Part shown: positions 27,544 to 36,906 of the stretch, in pieces | How positions within the stretch are numbered: the stretch's first letter is position 1 | Layout: the number at the start of each line of letters is the position of its first letter | From: an uncultured Schlesneria sp. | Lineage (GTDB): Bacteria; Planctomycetota; Planctomycetia; Planctomycetales; Planctomycetaceae | NCBI GenBank assembly: GCA_903834925.1 | Contig: CAILLA010000209.1 | Coordinates: forward strand, 38,394 to 102,393 | Direction of reading: 5' to 3' | Length of the DNA stretch: 64,000 bases | Notes under the pieces: generated by a model | The model's input: only the letters and a program-made list of their open reading frames with translations | Told to the model about the DNA's origin: nothing | Databases searched by the model: none | Translations under genes and position numbers: made by a program

Positions 27544-27693
27544 ATGAAACTTCGATGGCGAAGCCTGTTTTTGTTGGCGTTGCTTCTATCGGTTGGCTGC
27601 ATGAAACACCGAGTTCGCGAAAATGAGCCCGTTGTAAATCCTTATGACGAGAAAACTGAGCTACAGCTCCTCGAAGAACGTCTCGGCGTTTGA
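27544..27693 (+). CDS. Small lipoprotein (49 residues)
   Basis: This gene is too short for the ORF track. The ATG at 27544 follows GGAG with a seven-base spacer. The product MKLRWRSLFLLALLLSVGC... is a textbook lipoprotein signal peptide ending in the lipobox LSVGC, leaving a mature peptide of only 31 residues that is charged and helical at its end (EKTELQLLEERLG). Function unknown. It sits 260 bases upstream of an OprP-like porin and could be co-expressed with it. Confidence 0.7.
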   Translation: MKLRWRSLFLLALLLSVGCMKHRVRENEPVVNPYDEKTELQLLEERLGV

Positions 27694-27953
27694 AATCCAT
27701 GTTGGTTGACTCTGTCGACTTTGCGGTTTTTAGCGATTACGAATGTTAAGAATCGTTTATCCTGTTCGATGCCGCAATCAGGTCGTGTAGGGTGTTCTCT
27801 GACGGGTCCGATAGAAGATCACGTCGAGTAACAGTTTCAACCTTCCCCTGCGAACCGCTTTGAAAAGCGTGCGCCTGGGTTGCAATGTTTGCCTCTGATG
27901 TTCGCTCAATCGATCGCATTGACAAACGCATATACCTATAACGGACTGAAAAC

Positions 27954-29831
27954 ATGCACGTGACATGGAGGTCATGCTGGCGCAAGACGTTGCGCTCAGC
28001 TATTTCTGTTGCCAGAGTCCCAGCGCTGGTCGGATTAATCGCAACCGGAAGTTCCGCTTTCGTTCCTTCGGCATTCGCCGACGATGCGTTGGATGAATTG
28101 AAAGCGCGGATCAACAAGTTGGAACAAGACAACGAAGATCTGCGTTCGTCATTGGGCCAGCAGCGTTTGTCGTCAACTTCCGCACCCGATCCGCTAATTT
28201 CGATGGTGCCTCCTCCGCCAGAAGAGACGGAGGTCGAAGAAACGGAAGAAGAAAAGCGACTCGGAAGTATTGTCCAGAAATACATCCGCAGACTTAACGC
28301 GAGTGCGGCGCCCCTGCCGAGTTCTGAAGATTCTGTGCAAGACAAGAAGATTGCGGCACTGGAAAAAGAACTGGCTGGCGTGAATAAAAAAATCAACGAC
28401 CCCAAGACAGCATTCGGCAGTTTCGGTAACGACGGCCTGTTCTTCACGTCCAATAATGGCGATTTCAAATACCACATGGGTGGTGTCGTCCAGATGGACT
28501 ATATCAATATGGGTCCCGAAGCCAATGGCATCGTGAATCCCAACAACTATGCCATGGAAAATTCGACTTCATTCCGCCGACTAAGATGGCGCGGTGAAGG
28601 AACGATGTATAAATACATCGACTATGTTTCCGAATTCGACTTCGGCCTTGCGTTGCAAAACAACAGTCCTGGTACTGTCGGCAACAGCAATGCTGGTACC
28701 CCGATGAGCGGCCTGCAAAGCACTATCGCACACGGTGGCTCAGGTGTTCAAAGCGGTAACGTCAATAACGTTATGCAGCCAACGACCATCTTCGTGACGT
28801 TCAAAGAAGTCCCTATACTCGGAAATATCCGTGTCGGCAATCAACAAGACTGGTTCAGCATGGAGCACATCGAAAGTGCTCGGTTCCTGGACTACATGGA
28901 ACGATCGGTGTTGATGGACGCTTTCAGTGGCCCGAACAACAATGGATATACACCCGGTGTGTCTGCGTTCAACACAACCGACGACAAGAATGCTGCCTGG
29001 CAGATGGGAGTCTATAAATCAGCCTACTATGATGCCGGCTACACGTTTAACTATGGCAACGACTGGACTTACGGTGCTCGTGGAACATGGACCCCCTATT
29101 ATGACGAAGAAACCAAGGGTCGGTACATGGTACATACGGGCTTAGGCGGGGAGTACCGTCAGTTCAATGACAACCTTCGAACACTGGAAACCGGCGGCAC
29201 AAACGTTCGAGTTCGCTCACGCGGTGACCTGCGTAACTCGGCTTCGACACTCGATCCAAACTTTGCAGATACCGGTAACTTCTACGCTGACGGTCAAATG
29301 CTGGTTGCCCCTGAACTCGTGGGACAATTTGGGCCATTGCTGCTTCGCTCGGAATACATTGCAAGCTGGTTTCAAGGGGCAAGACCGTTTCAGGCATCTC
29401 ACACGCAACTTAACGATGTCTTTATGTGGGGTACTTATGCCGAAGCGATGTATTTTCTGACTGGCGAGAACCGCGACTATAACCGCACGTCGGGTGTGTT
29501 CAACCGGGTGATTCCCAAGAACAATGCAGATTTCAGCAAAGGTCAATATGGGGCCTGGCAAGTCGGTGTTCGCTACGACTATCTAAGTCTTAATACGCCG
29601 CAAATCAACGGTGGTCGTACCCAGAACACGACACTCGGTCTGAACTGGTTCTTGAATCCGAATCTCAGGTTTCAAGTCAACTATGTGTTCAGCTACATCG
29701 ACAACTATGTGGGAGCCGCAGGCAACCCAGGCAATATTCCCGGCCTTTCGAATGGTGCCCTTGTCGGATCGAAGTTCCTCGGTGAAGGTCTAATCCAATC
29801 ACTTGGAACTCGAATTGACTGGACGTTCTGA
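27954..29831 (+). CDS. OprP/OprO-like outer-membrane porin
   Basis: This 625-residue protein has a long signal sequence (ending near SSAFVPSAFA), an N-terminal coiled coil (DELKARINKLEQDNEDLRSSL) and a Pro/Glu-rich linker (PPPPEETEVEETEEEK). A second short coiled coil (KKIAALEKELAGVNKKI) precedes a barrel of about 450 residues with the family pattern YHMGGVVQMDYI, SFRRLRWRGEGTMYKYIDYVSEFDFG and IRVGNQQDWFSMEHIESARFLDYMERS. It ends GTRIDWTF, with the terminal Phe needed for barrel assembly. It resembles the porin at 21162 in plan but the sequences have diverged. A hairpin terminator follows. Substrate unknown; the position just before the RND operon could be chance. Confidence 0.85.
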   Translation: MHVTWRSCWRKTLRSAISVARVPALVGLIATGSSAFVPSAFADDALDELKARINKLEQDNEDLRSSLGQQRLSSTSAPDPLISMVPPPPEETEVEETEEEKRLGSIVQKYIRRLNASAAPLPSSEDSVQDKKIAALEKELAGVNKKINDPKTAFGSFGNDGLFFTSNNGDFKYHMGGVVQMDYINMGPEANGIVNPNNYAMENSTSFRRLRWRGEGTMYKYIDYVSEFDFGLALQNNSPGTVGNSNAGTPMSGLQSTIAHGGSGVQSGNVNNVMQPTTIFVTFKEVPILGNIRVGNQQDWFSMEHIESARFLDYMERSVLMDAFSGPNNNGYTPGVSAFNTTDDKNAAWQMGVYKSAYYDAGYTFNYGNDWTYGARGTWTPYYDEETKGRYMVHTGLGGEYRQFNDNLRTLETGGTNVRVRSRGDLRNSASTLDPNFADTGNFYADGQMLVAPELVGQFGPLLLRSEYIASWFQGARPFQASHTQLNDVFMWGTYAEAMYFLTGENRDYNRTSGVFNRVIPKNNADFSKGQYGAWQVGVRYDYLSLNTPQINGGRTQNTTLGLNWFLNPNLRFQVNYVFSYIDNYVGAAGNPGNIPGLSNGALVGSKFLGEGLIQSLGTRIDWTF

Positions 29832-29861
29832 TCTTCCAACGGAATGATCGTGACCTGACAC

Positions 29862-29896
29862 ATTGGCGGTCGCCGGAAACACCGACGACCGCCAAT
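29862..29896 (+). terminator. Probable terminator hairpin after the porin
   Basis: ATTGGCGGTCG (29862-29872) pairs perfectly with CGACCGCCAAT (29886-29896) around a 13-base loop, 31 bases after the porin stop. There is no U-tract, so termination strength is uncertain. Confidence 0.6.
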
Positions 29897-30065
29897 TGCT
29901 TTGGTGGTCGGCACTCATTTGCGACCGCCTCATCAATCCGCATACGATATCGCTTGTGGATAAGCGAGTGACTTCTCGAACTCGCGATTGACGATCATCT
30001 TAAGGGGGAAGTCGGTCAAGTCCCTATTGTATCTTTGCTCTGCCCGTTTTGTTGCGAAGGCTTGC

Positions 30066-33000
30066 ATGAATCCCATCGCATTCGCCCTGCGTCGACCGTG
30101 GACCGTGATGGTGGGGATCGTGGCCGTTGTTCTGGCTGGTTCGGTCTCCCTTCGCCCGAAAGTCGTCGACCAAACGCTGCAAAAGTGGGGAATCGAATTA
30201 CCGCTGCAGACCATGAAGGTCGACATCTTCCCGGCACTGAACCTGCCCGTCATCTACGTCTGTCAGCCCTACGGCGGCATGGACCCGGCCCAGATGGAGG
30301 GTTTGCTGACAAACTATTACGAATACCACTTTCTTTACATCAGTAACATTCACCACGTTGAAAGCCGGAACATCCAGGGAATGTCCCTGATGAAGCTGTT
30401 TTTTCACCCAGGCACCGACATGGCTCAAGCCATGGCCGAGACGATCAATTACGTCAATCGATCTCGGGCCTTCATGCCGCCCGGGACCGTATCACCATTC
30501 GTAATGCGATTTGACACGGGTAGCGTTCCGGTCGGTTATCTCGTGCTATCCAGCGCGACGAAGACAATCGGCGAGATACAGGATCAAGCTCTGTTCAAAG
30601 TACGTCCCATGTTCTCGGCATTACCGGGAGTCTCGGCCCCGCCGCCGTTTGGCGGCAGTGCGCGGACGATCGTCATTCGGGCAAACCCGGATCGACTGCG
30701 CTCATACAACATTTCGCCGGACGAGTTGGTGAGTGCTCTTGCGTCCGGCAACACCGTGAGTCCGTCGGGCAATATGCATATCGGTACCATGTATCCGGTG
30801 GTTCCAACGAACGCGCTGGTCAAAGATATTCGGGATCTCGGCAACATTCCCATTCGCACAAACAAGGGACCGCCGGTCTACATGCGGGATATCGGTGCAA
30901 TCGAGGATGCGACGGACTTGCCGACCGGATACGCACTGATCAACGGTCGACGTGCTGTTTACATTCTGGCAACGAAGCGAGCCGAAGCATCGACGATCAG
31001 CGTTATTGACGAGATCAAGAAGGCTTTGCCTTCGATGCAGGCTGAATTACCCGATGACATCCGCGTCAGTTTCGAATTTGACCAGTCACCCTATGTGACA
31101 CGGGCGATTAACAGCCTTTTCACGGAAGGGATTCTGGGCGCATTGCTCACCGGAGTGATGGTCTTAATCTTTCTGCGCGACTGGCGAAGTGCGCTCGTCG
31201 TGATTCTGAATATTCCACTGGCCATCACGGCGGCCATTCTTGGGCTATGGCTTTGCGGACATACAATTAATCTGATGACGCTTGGAGGCCTGGCGCTAGC
31301 CGTGGGAATTCTCGTCGACGAAGCGACCGTGGAAATCGAAAATATCCACACACAATATGTCCGGACAGACTCCATTGCGCTCGCTGTTCGGTTGGGTAAC
31401 GCCCAGACGGCCATACCCCGACTGCTGGCGATGCTCTGCGTTCTTGCAGTATTCGTTCCCTCGTTTTTCATGCAAGGGGCGGCCCGGTCGTTGTTCATCC
31501 CGCTGTCGCTGGCTGTCGGGTTTTCAATGATTGCTTCGTACATCCTGTCGAGCACATTTGTTCCGGTGATGTCGGTATGGTTGCTGCGACATCACAGCCA
31601 TGCGTCGGGGAGCGACACACGGACGTTATTTGATCGAATCACCGATGGTTATGGGTCGTTACTGAAGACGCTGGTTGCGCTGCGATGGATTGTTGTACCT
31701 GGGTATCTCGCATTGTCATTGCTGATCATTGTTGGACTCGGGTCGGGGCTCGGTTTGGAAATCTTTCCCAGCGCTGGTGTCAATGAGTTTCGCCTGCGGT
31801 TCCGCGCGCCAGACGGTACTCATTTCGATACCACAGAACAGTACGCGCTCAATGTCCTGGATACTGTCAGCCAGCACGTGGGACTGGCGAACGTACAAAT
31901 CACACTCGGTTACGTCGGGACAATACCTTCAAGCTTTCCGATTAACGGTGTGTATCAGTGGTCACGCGGTCCTGAAGAAGGCTTGCTTCGGATCGCACTG
32001 AAGCATGGAAGTGGTATCGATACGGAGCGGGCGAAAGACGAATTACGAGAAATTCTTGCTCAGCGGTTTCCGGAATTGAGGTTTTCGTTCGAGCCGGCGG
32101 ACATCGTCAGCGAAGTGATGAGCTTCGGGTCACCGACTCCCATCGAGGTCGCCGCTCGCGGATCGAATCTCGACGAAAGCCGGGCGTACATGCTTGAGGT
32201 TCAACGCGAACTCGGTTCGATAAAATCGTTGCGTGATCTTCAAATTGCGCAGTCACTGGATTATCCCACCGTCAGCGTGCAGGTTGACCGGGAAAAAGCT
32301 TCCTTTTCAGGGACGACGACTGCTCAAATTGCTCGATCGATCGTTGCGGCCACTTCGTCAACTCGGTTTGTGGTGCAGAATTACTGGCCTGACCCCAAGA
32401 CCGGGATTGGTTACCAGGTTCAAGTTGAGATTCCACAACAAACCATGACGCAAGCAGAGGACCTTGCCACGATTCCAGTCGACTATCGTGATGGTCAGGC
32501 CCTTTTATTGCGCGATGTCGCGGGAATTTCTGCGAGCAAAATGCCCGGACAATTCGATCGCTACAATATGAAACGCGAGATCTCTTTAACAGCAAATATC
32601 AGCGGTCAGGATCTCGGTTCAGTTGCGACAGACGTTCGCAATACATTGGCCAAACTGGATGCTGAAGGTAAGAAGCCCAAGAGCGTCACGATGGAAATTC
32701 GTGGTCAGATTCCCCCACTACGTCAGATCACAAGTGGACTCGGTGTTGGCCTGCTCTTGGCAATCATCGTGATCTTCTTGTTGCTGACAGCCAATTTTCA
32801 ATCCCTGCGGCTAGCATTGATCACGATCTCGACCGCCCCGGCCGTATTGGCAGGTGTGGTGATCTTGCTGTGGCTGACACATTCGACGCTCAACATCCAA
32901 TCATTCATCGGTGCGATCATGTCGACCGGCGTGGCCATGGCCAATGCGATTCTGTTAGTGACGTTTGCCGAGAAATCGAGGCGCGAGTTGGGGGATGCGA

Positions 33001-33305
33001 ACATTGCTGCGGTTCGCGGGGGCGAGCGTCGTCTGCGAGCGATTTTGATGACGAGTCTGGCAATGGGGGCTGGCATGGTACCGATGGCACTCGGGTTGAG
33101 CGAAGAAGGTAAACAGACAGCTCCTTTAGGCCGGGCGGTCATCGGCGGTCTGATTTTTGCCACGCTTGCGACGTTGCTCATTCTTCCTGCCGTCTTCGCA
33201 CTATTGCAGCGGCGTGCCCCAAATCGCTCGGCGTCGCTTGATCCGCTTGATGCACAAAGCCCGCTCTTTCGAGAAGAAGCTGTCAGACTGTTGGCATCGG
33301 AGTAA
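30066..33305 (+). CDS. RND-family efflux pump, AcrB/MdtB-like inner-membrane transporter
   Basis: This 1079-residue protein is the proton-driven pump of a tripartite efflux system. It has the RND layout: TM1 (RRPWTVMVGIVAVVLAGSV), a large periplasmic loop, TM2-6 with FLRDWRSALVVILNIPLAITAAIL and GILVDEATVEIENI, a second periplasmic loop, and TM8-12 (GVGLLLAIIVIFLLLTANFQS; MSTGVAMANAILLVTFAE). The usual TM4 Asp-Asp pair reads Asp-Glu, and the TM10 Lys of AcrB is replaced by a small residue, as in several AcrB-like subgroups. The ATG at 30066 follows GAAGG. The adaptor gene starts three bases after its stop. Substrates cannot be predicted. Confidence 0.9.
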   Translation: MNPIAFALRRPWTVMVGIVAVVLAGSVSLRPKVVDQTLQKWGIELPLQTMKVDIFPALNLPVIYVCQPYGGMDPAQMEGLLTNYYEYHFLYISNIHHVESRNIQGMSLMKLFFHPGTDMAQAMAETINYVNRSRAFMPPGTVSPFVMRFDTGSVPVGYLVLSSATKTIGEIQDQALFKVRPMFSALPGVSAPPPFGGSARTIVIRANPDRLRSYNISPDELVSALASGNTVSPSGNMHIGTMYPVVPTNALVKDIRDLGNIPIRTNKGPPVYMRDIGAIEDATDLPTGYALINGRRAVYILATKRAEASTISVIDEIKKALPSMQAELPDDIRVSFEFDQSPYVTRAINSLFTEGILGALLTGVMVLIFLRDWRSALVVILNIPLAITAAILGLWLCGHTINLMTLGGLALAVGILVDEATVEIENIHTQYVRTDSIALAVRLGNAQTAIPRLLAMLCVLAVFVPSFFMQGAARSLFIPLSLAVGFSMIASYILSSTFVPVMSVWLLRHHSHASGSDTRTLFDRITDGYGSLLKTLVALRWIVVPGYLALSLLIIVGLGSGLGLEIFPSAGVNEFRLRFRAPDGTHFDTTEQYALNVLDTVSQHVGLANVQITLGYVGTIPSSFPINGVYQWSRGPEEGLLRIALKHGSGIDTERAKDELREILAQRFPELRFSFEPADIVSEVMSFGSPTPIEVAARGSNLDESRAYMLEVQRELGSIKSLRDLQIAQSLDYPTVSVQVDREKASFSGTTTAQIARSIVAATSSTRFVVQNYWPDPKTGIGYQVQVEIPQQTMTQAEDLATIPVDYRDGQALLLRDVAGISASKMPGQFDRYNMKREISLTANISGQDLGSVATDVRNTLAKLDAEGKKPKSVTMEIRGQIPPLRQITSGLGVGLLLAIIVIFLLLTANFQSLRLALITISTAPAVLAGVVILLWLTHSTLNIQSFIGAIMSTGVAMANAILLVTFAEKSRRELGDANIAAVRGGERRLRAILMTSLAMGAGMVPMALGLSEEGKQTAPLGRAVIGGLIFATLATLLILPAVFALLQRRAPNRSASLDPLDAQSPLFREEAVRLLASE

Positions 33306-33308
33306 TTC

Positions 33309-34667
33309 GTGAAGTCTCACATTCAAAACGTTGTTATCCGATTCGATCGATTCCCGGTCCTTCTGGGGTTGTGCCTGTTGGCTGGCTGTGGCCAACCGAA
33401 GGCACACAACGCAGAATCCGCTGGCGGTTTGCCGCCGGTTCGTGTCACAACGATTCAACCCAAAAGGAGCCTGTTCGTACGGACTGTAGAACTCCCCGGT
33501 CGAGCCGAGGCATTTGAGTTTGCTCCCCTTTGTGCCAAGGTGACGGGGTTTGTGCAGAAGGTTTCCGTCGATATTGGTGATCCGATTCAAGGGCCAAAGG
33601 GAGCAACTCCAGGTTCGATTTTAGTCGAATTGCTGGTCCCGGAACTCAACGAAGATCTCGCTGAGAAGGCCGCGACGATTTCGCAGACGAAGGCTGAAAT
33701 TCTTCAGGCTGACGCTGGTGTGAAATTAGCAGAAGCCGCAGTTCGCTCAGCAGAAGCACGTGTTCTCGAAGCGGAAGCGCTGGTCGCAAAGGAAGAATCG
33801 CATTACACGCGATGGAAATCAGAGTATCAACGCGTCGCGCAGCTTGCCGAAAGCGGAGCTGTGACGAGGAAAGTGGCTGACGAAACCCGAGCACAACTCG
33901 ATGCCGCAGACGCCGGCAGGAAAGAGGTTGGAGCAAAAATTGCGTCTGCGATGGCAGAGAGTCAAGAGGTCATTGCGCGGCGGGAAAAGGCTCGGGCCGA
34001 TGCGGTTGCGATACGTGCCAAGCTCGAAGTCGCAGACGCAGATAAACGACGCGCCGAAACGATGCTCGATTATTCGATTCTGCGAGCACCCTTTGATGGT
34101 ATTGTCGTGGAACGCCATATCCATCCGGGGCATCTGGTGCAGGCGGGAACTGCGACCACCGCCAAGCCGTTGCTGTCCGTCATGCGAATGGACCCGATCC
34201 GCATCTTCGTGGATATTCCAGAGAATGATGCGGTCTATGTCACGAAAGAAAGCAAAGTGGAAATGAGGATTCCGTCGATGCCCGGCGAAGAGTTTGTCGG
34301 CACTGTGACGCGAACCAGTTGGGCACTCAATACTACTTCGCGGACATTAACTGCCGAGATCGATGTGCCCAACGTTGATGGTCGCTTGCGACCCGGATTG
34401 TACTTGCAGGTCAAGGTCACGGTCGCTGAATTGCCGGACGTATTCACGCTACCCCGCACAGCGATTATCACCCAGGAAAAACAGACCTTTTGTTATCGCG
34501 TGGCGGCCGATGGGAAAATCGTACGGCTCCCGATCGAACTGGGCTTACAGTCCGGTGGGAACGTCGAAATTCGCAGTGGTTTGACGGGTGACGAGCAGAT
34601 CATCAGCGTCAATGCCAACGTTTTTCGCGAGGGTCAAACGGTTCAGGTCGCACCACCAGCAAAGTGA
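33309..34667 (+). CDS. RND efflux periplasmic adaptor (membrane fusion lipoprotein)
   Basis: This 452-residue protein links the pump to the outer-membrane channel. A lipoprotein signal (LGLCLLAGCG) tethers it to a membrane. The lipoyl half-motifs (ELPGRAEAFEFAPLCAKVTGFVQKVSVDIGD and YSILRAPFDGIVVERHIHPGHLV) flank a very long Ala/Glu/Lys-rich helical hairpin (residues about 105-255; AEKAATISQTKAEILQADAGVKLAEAAVRSAEA), longer than in AcrA. The beta-barrel part follows (DPIRIFVDIPENDAVYVTKESKVEMRIPS). The start is GTG, with GGAG nine bases upstream inside the end of the pump gene, consistent with tight operon coupling. Confidence 0.9.
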   Translation: MKSHIQNVVIRFDRFPVLLGLCLLAGCGQPKAHNAESAGGLPPVRVTTIQPKRSLFVRTVELPGRAEAFEFAPLCAKVTGFVQKVSVDIGDPIQGPKGATPGSILVELLVPELNEDLAEKAATISQTKAEILQADAGVKLAEAAVRSAEARVLEAEALVAKEESHYTRWKSEYQRVAQLAESGAVTRKVADETRAQLDAADAGRKEVGAKIASAMAESQEVIARREKARADAVAIRAKLEVADADKRRAETMLDYSILRAPFDGIVVERHIHPGHLVQAGTATTAKPLLSVMRMDPIRIFVDIPENDAVYVTKESKVEMRIPSMPGEEFVGTVTRTSWALNTTSRTLTAEIDVPNVDGRLRPGLYLQVKVTVAELPDVFTLPRTAIITQEKQTFCYRVAADGKIVRLPIELGLQSGGNVEIRSGLTGDEQIISVNANVFREGQTVQVAPPAK

Positions 34668-34837
34668 TCTCTCCAGGATTTTCGTCGTCAAAGTCTACTT
34701 GTTCGTTATCGCACTCACAGATGTGACAGATGGAAGATCGCAGTGCGCATCCGCGTTTAGCCGTTCATTCACGAACGTCGATAACATCGAGCGGCGGGAA
34801 AGCTGCCAATCGTGCTGGAACACCAGGGACGGTGGTC

Positions 34838-36529
34838 ATGATGCGTTTTCTACGCCTAAAAATGGCGATGCCATTTGTTCTGTTAGCGCTGCTTGCGCTA
34901 ACTGGCTGCACCTCCACGCGGTCATGGAAGGACGCATCTGCTAAGCGACGTGCCGATGAATCGAATTCAACGCAAATCAGCACGGCGATTGTTAAAGATC
35001 AAGACCTTCCCGCGCGGCAGCACGTCGCTGATTCGCCAACCGCTGCTTCCCTGGATCAAACGGAAAACTCCGAAGTCAAAATCGCTCAGTTGAGTTCCAC
35101 CGAAGTTGATAAAGCGGGAGTCGAGCAAAGCGTTGTTAGCCTTTCCGATTTGGCAATTCATCCCGACGACACAACAGCAAAAGAGGACTTGACACCACGA
35201 TCCGTTGAGGACGCTCTTGCAGAGACTGGTAAAGAGACTGCGTCCCGATACACACTCAGTCTCGCGGAAATTCTGCTTCAAGCGGATTCCCAGAATCCGA
35301 ATATCGCGTTGGCACGCGAACGAATCAACGAAGCCTACGCTCGCGTCGACAGAGCCGAAGCCCTGTGGCTTCCTTCGCTGCGCGCAGGACTGAATTACAA
35401 CTACCACGAGGGTGAGATACAAGATGTCGCGGGACATCTCTTCCAGACAACTCGAAATGCCTTCAGTGGCGGATTTGGTGCCAACACGGTGGGAGCAGCG
35501 TCACCTGCGGTGCCGGGGTTACTTGCCCAGTTTCATTTAACGGATGCGATCTTCCAGCCGAAGATCGCATCTCATCAGGCCGCATCACGCCAATTCGGTG
35601 CAACGGCGGCGCGAAATGACGTGCTTCGTGATGCCGCCGTCGCATATCTCGAAATCGTTCGAGCGGAACACTCCGTAGAAATCGCGAGACAGGCTTTTGC
35701 CAATACGGAAAAGCTTTCTGAAATCACGCGTCAATTCTCCGAAACAGGCCAAGGGTTGCAGTCTGATTATCAGCGGATGGAGGCAGAATTGGCTATTCGT
35801 GCAGAGCAGGTGGCGGTTCAACAAGAGGTGGTTATCGTCGCTTCTGCGAAACTCGCCCAAATCCTGCATGCGGATGCGACAATCCAGTTCGTGACGAATG
35901 AGCCTGCGGTGACACCCTTAGACGTTATTTCACTGCAGGATTCGGCTGCCTCGTTTGTCGTTTTGGGACTCTCCCGCCGACCCGAACTTTGCGAGCAAAA
36001 GCATCTGGTTTGCGAAGCAATCGAGCGACTCAATCGCGAGAAATATGCCCCCCTGATCCCCAGCGTGCTTCTTGGGATGAGCTATGGCTCGATGGGGGGC
36101 GGCGTCGGGAGTTCGGTCGTAACCTCGGGACCACGATTTGATACCGATGCCGTCGCATACTGGGAACTCCGAAACTTAGGCGCTGGTGATCGCGCAGCAC
36201 GAAATGAAGCGAACTCAGCGGCACGTCAAGCAAAATTTCGGGAAGTAGCGCTTCTCGATAAAGTCGCTCGTGAAGTGATGGAAGCCTACGCTCAGGTGCA
36301 ACAGCGGAAGAAAAGGCTGGAACTTGCCAGCAAAGGGATCGTTGCTGCCGAGAGATCTTATCAACTCAATCTTCAGCGGATCGAGAATGTTCAAGGGCTG
36401 CCGATTGAGGTGTTACAATCCATTCAGGCTCTCGCATCTGCTCAACGCGCGTATTTGAACGCGGTCGTCGACTTCAACATTGCCCAATTCGAATTGTGCC
36501 GCGCCACAGGTTGGTTCGTTGAGTCCTAG
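34838..36529 (+). CDS. TolC/OprM-like outer-membrane efflux lipoprotein
   Basis: This 563-residue protein is the outer-membrane exit duct of the preceding RND pump. The start at 34838 gives a clean lipoprotein signal (MPFVLLALLALTGC); the track's start at 34730 would bury it. About 130 residues of low-complexity hydrophilic sequence come next, an unusual N-terminal extension, before the outer-membrane efflux domain (SLAEILLQADSQNPNIALARERINEAYARVDRAEALWLPSLRAG) with its two-fold repeat of long helices (AYLEIVRAEHSVEIARQAF...; EVMEAYAQVQQRKKRLELASKGIVAAERSYQLNLQRI). It completes the pump-adaptor-duct operon, with 170 bases after the adaptor gene. Confidence 0.87.
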   Translation: MMRFLRLKMAMPFVLLALLALTGCTSTRSWKDASAKRRADESNSTQISTAIVKDQDLPARQHVADSPTAASLDQTENSEVKIAQLSSTEVDKAGVEQSVVSLSDLAIHPDDTTAKEDLTPRSVEDALAETGKETASRYTLSLAEILLQADSQNPNIALARERINEAYARVDRAEALWLPSLRAGLNYNYHEGEIQDVAGHLFQTTRNAFSGGFGANTVGAASPAVPGLLAQFHLTDAIFQPKIASHQAASRQFGATAARNDVLRDAAVAYLEIVRAEHSVEIARQAFANTEKLSEITRQFSETGQGLQSDYQRMEAELAIRAEQVAVQQEVVIVASAKLAQILHADATIQFVTNEPAVTPLDVISLQDSAASFVVLGLSRRPELCEQKHLVCEAIERLNREKYAPLIPSVLLGMSYGSMGGGVGSSVVTSGPRFDTDAVAYWELRNLGAGDRAARNEANSAARQAKFREVALLDKVAREVMEAYAQVQQRKKRLELASKGIVAAERSYQLNLQRIENVQGLPIEVLQSIQALASAQRAYLNAVVDFNIAQFELCRATGWFVES

Positions 36530-36650
36530 GCAGCAAATGGTTTTTCAAAACGCAGCTCGCAGGTCTGCCACCTCGGCGAGAATCGCCATGCTCAACTGAA
36601 AGCGCCCGCGATTGTAGTGGTTCAGCTTTGGTCGAAGAACACTGCTTAAC

Positions 36651-36676
36651 TGAGTGCTGTCAAGCAGTGCCACAGG
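36651..36676 (-). repeat. CACTGCTT hairpin, partial GTGCCACTG-type repeat (copy E)
   Basis: CACTGCTT AACTGAGTGCTGTC AAGCAGTG is followed by CCAC, giving the familiar CAGTGCCAC end. Only one hairpin is present, so this is either a solo half-element or a related family. Confidence 0.5.
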
Positions 36677-36832
36677 TGTTTTTCTCTTACCACGGTTTTT
36701 CTGACGAGAAATTGTCCGAGGGCTGAAGCCGCCCGGCTCACTTCGTCTTCCGGTTTTTGCGAGCTCGACGCTTCCAACACTCCATCATTCCCATTATCTC
36801 ATGACCACGATAAAAATATATGAACAAAGGTG

Positions 36833-36862
36833 TTGACACGACACGGCATGTCGTGCAATGAT
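36833..36862 (+). promoter_or_regulatory. Promoter with embedded inverted repeat (operator-like) for the RepA-like gene
   Basis: TTGACA (36833-36838) matches the sigma-70 -35 box exactly; AATGAT (36857-36862), 18 bases on, is a 4/6 match to the -10 box. Between them lies a perfect 7-bp inverted repeat, CACGACA (36837-36843) and TGTCGTG (36849-36855) around CGGCA. A protein bound there would block the promoter, so repression, possibly by the gene's own product, is plausible. Confidence 0.6.
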
Positions 36863-36906
36863 GCCGTTGTTGTGTTTGTATTTGTTGGAACGATTGGAGG
36901 ACTCGA

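Larger units (their letters stand above)
36530..36906. other. Intergenic region with repeat remnants and RepA-like promoter
   Basis: These 377 bases contain a hairpin built on CACTGCTT...AAGCAGTG (36651-36670), related in sequence to the GTGCCACTG elements. GAGGGCTGAAGCCGCCCGGCTC near 36718 is a worn copy of the 'GGGCTGAAGCCC' palindromes. The promoter and operator-like repeat of the next gene occupy the last ~75 bases. Confidence 0.55.

Noticed and set aside
30066-33305. Asp-Glu instead of Asp-Asp in RND TM4 as a sign of a dead pump
   Set aside because: The acidic character is kept, the operon is complete, and related AcrB-like subgroups vary at these positions, so loss of function is not supported.
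36651-36676. Possible fifth full GTGCCACTG element
   Set aside because: Only one hairpin and one terminal motif are present, so I list it as a partial or related repeat only.
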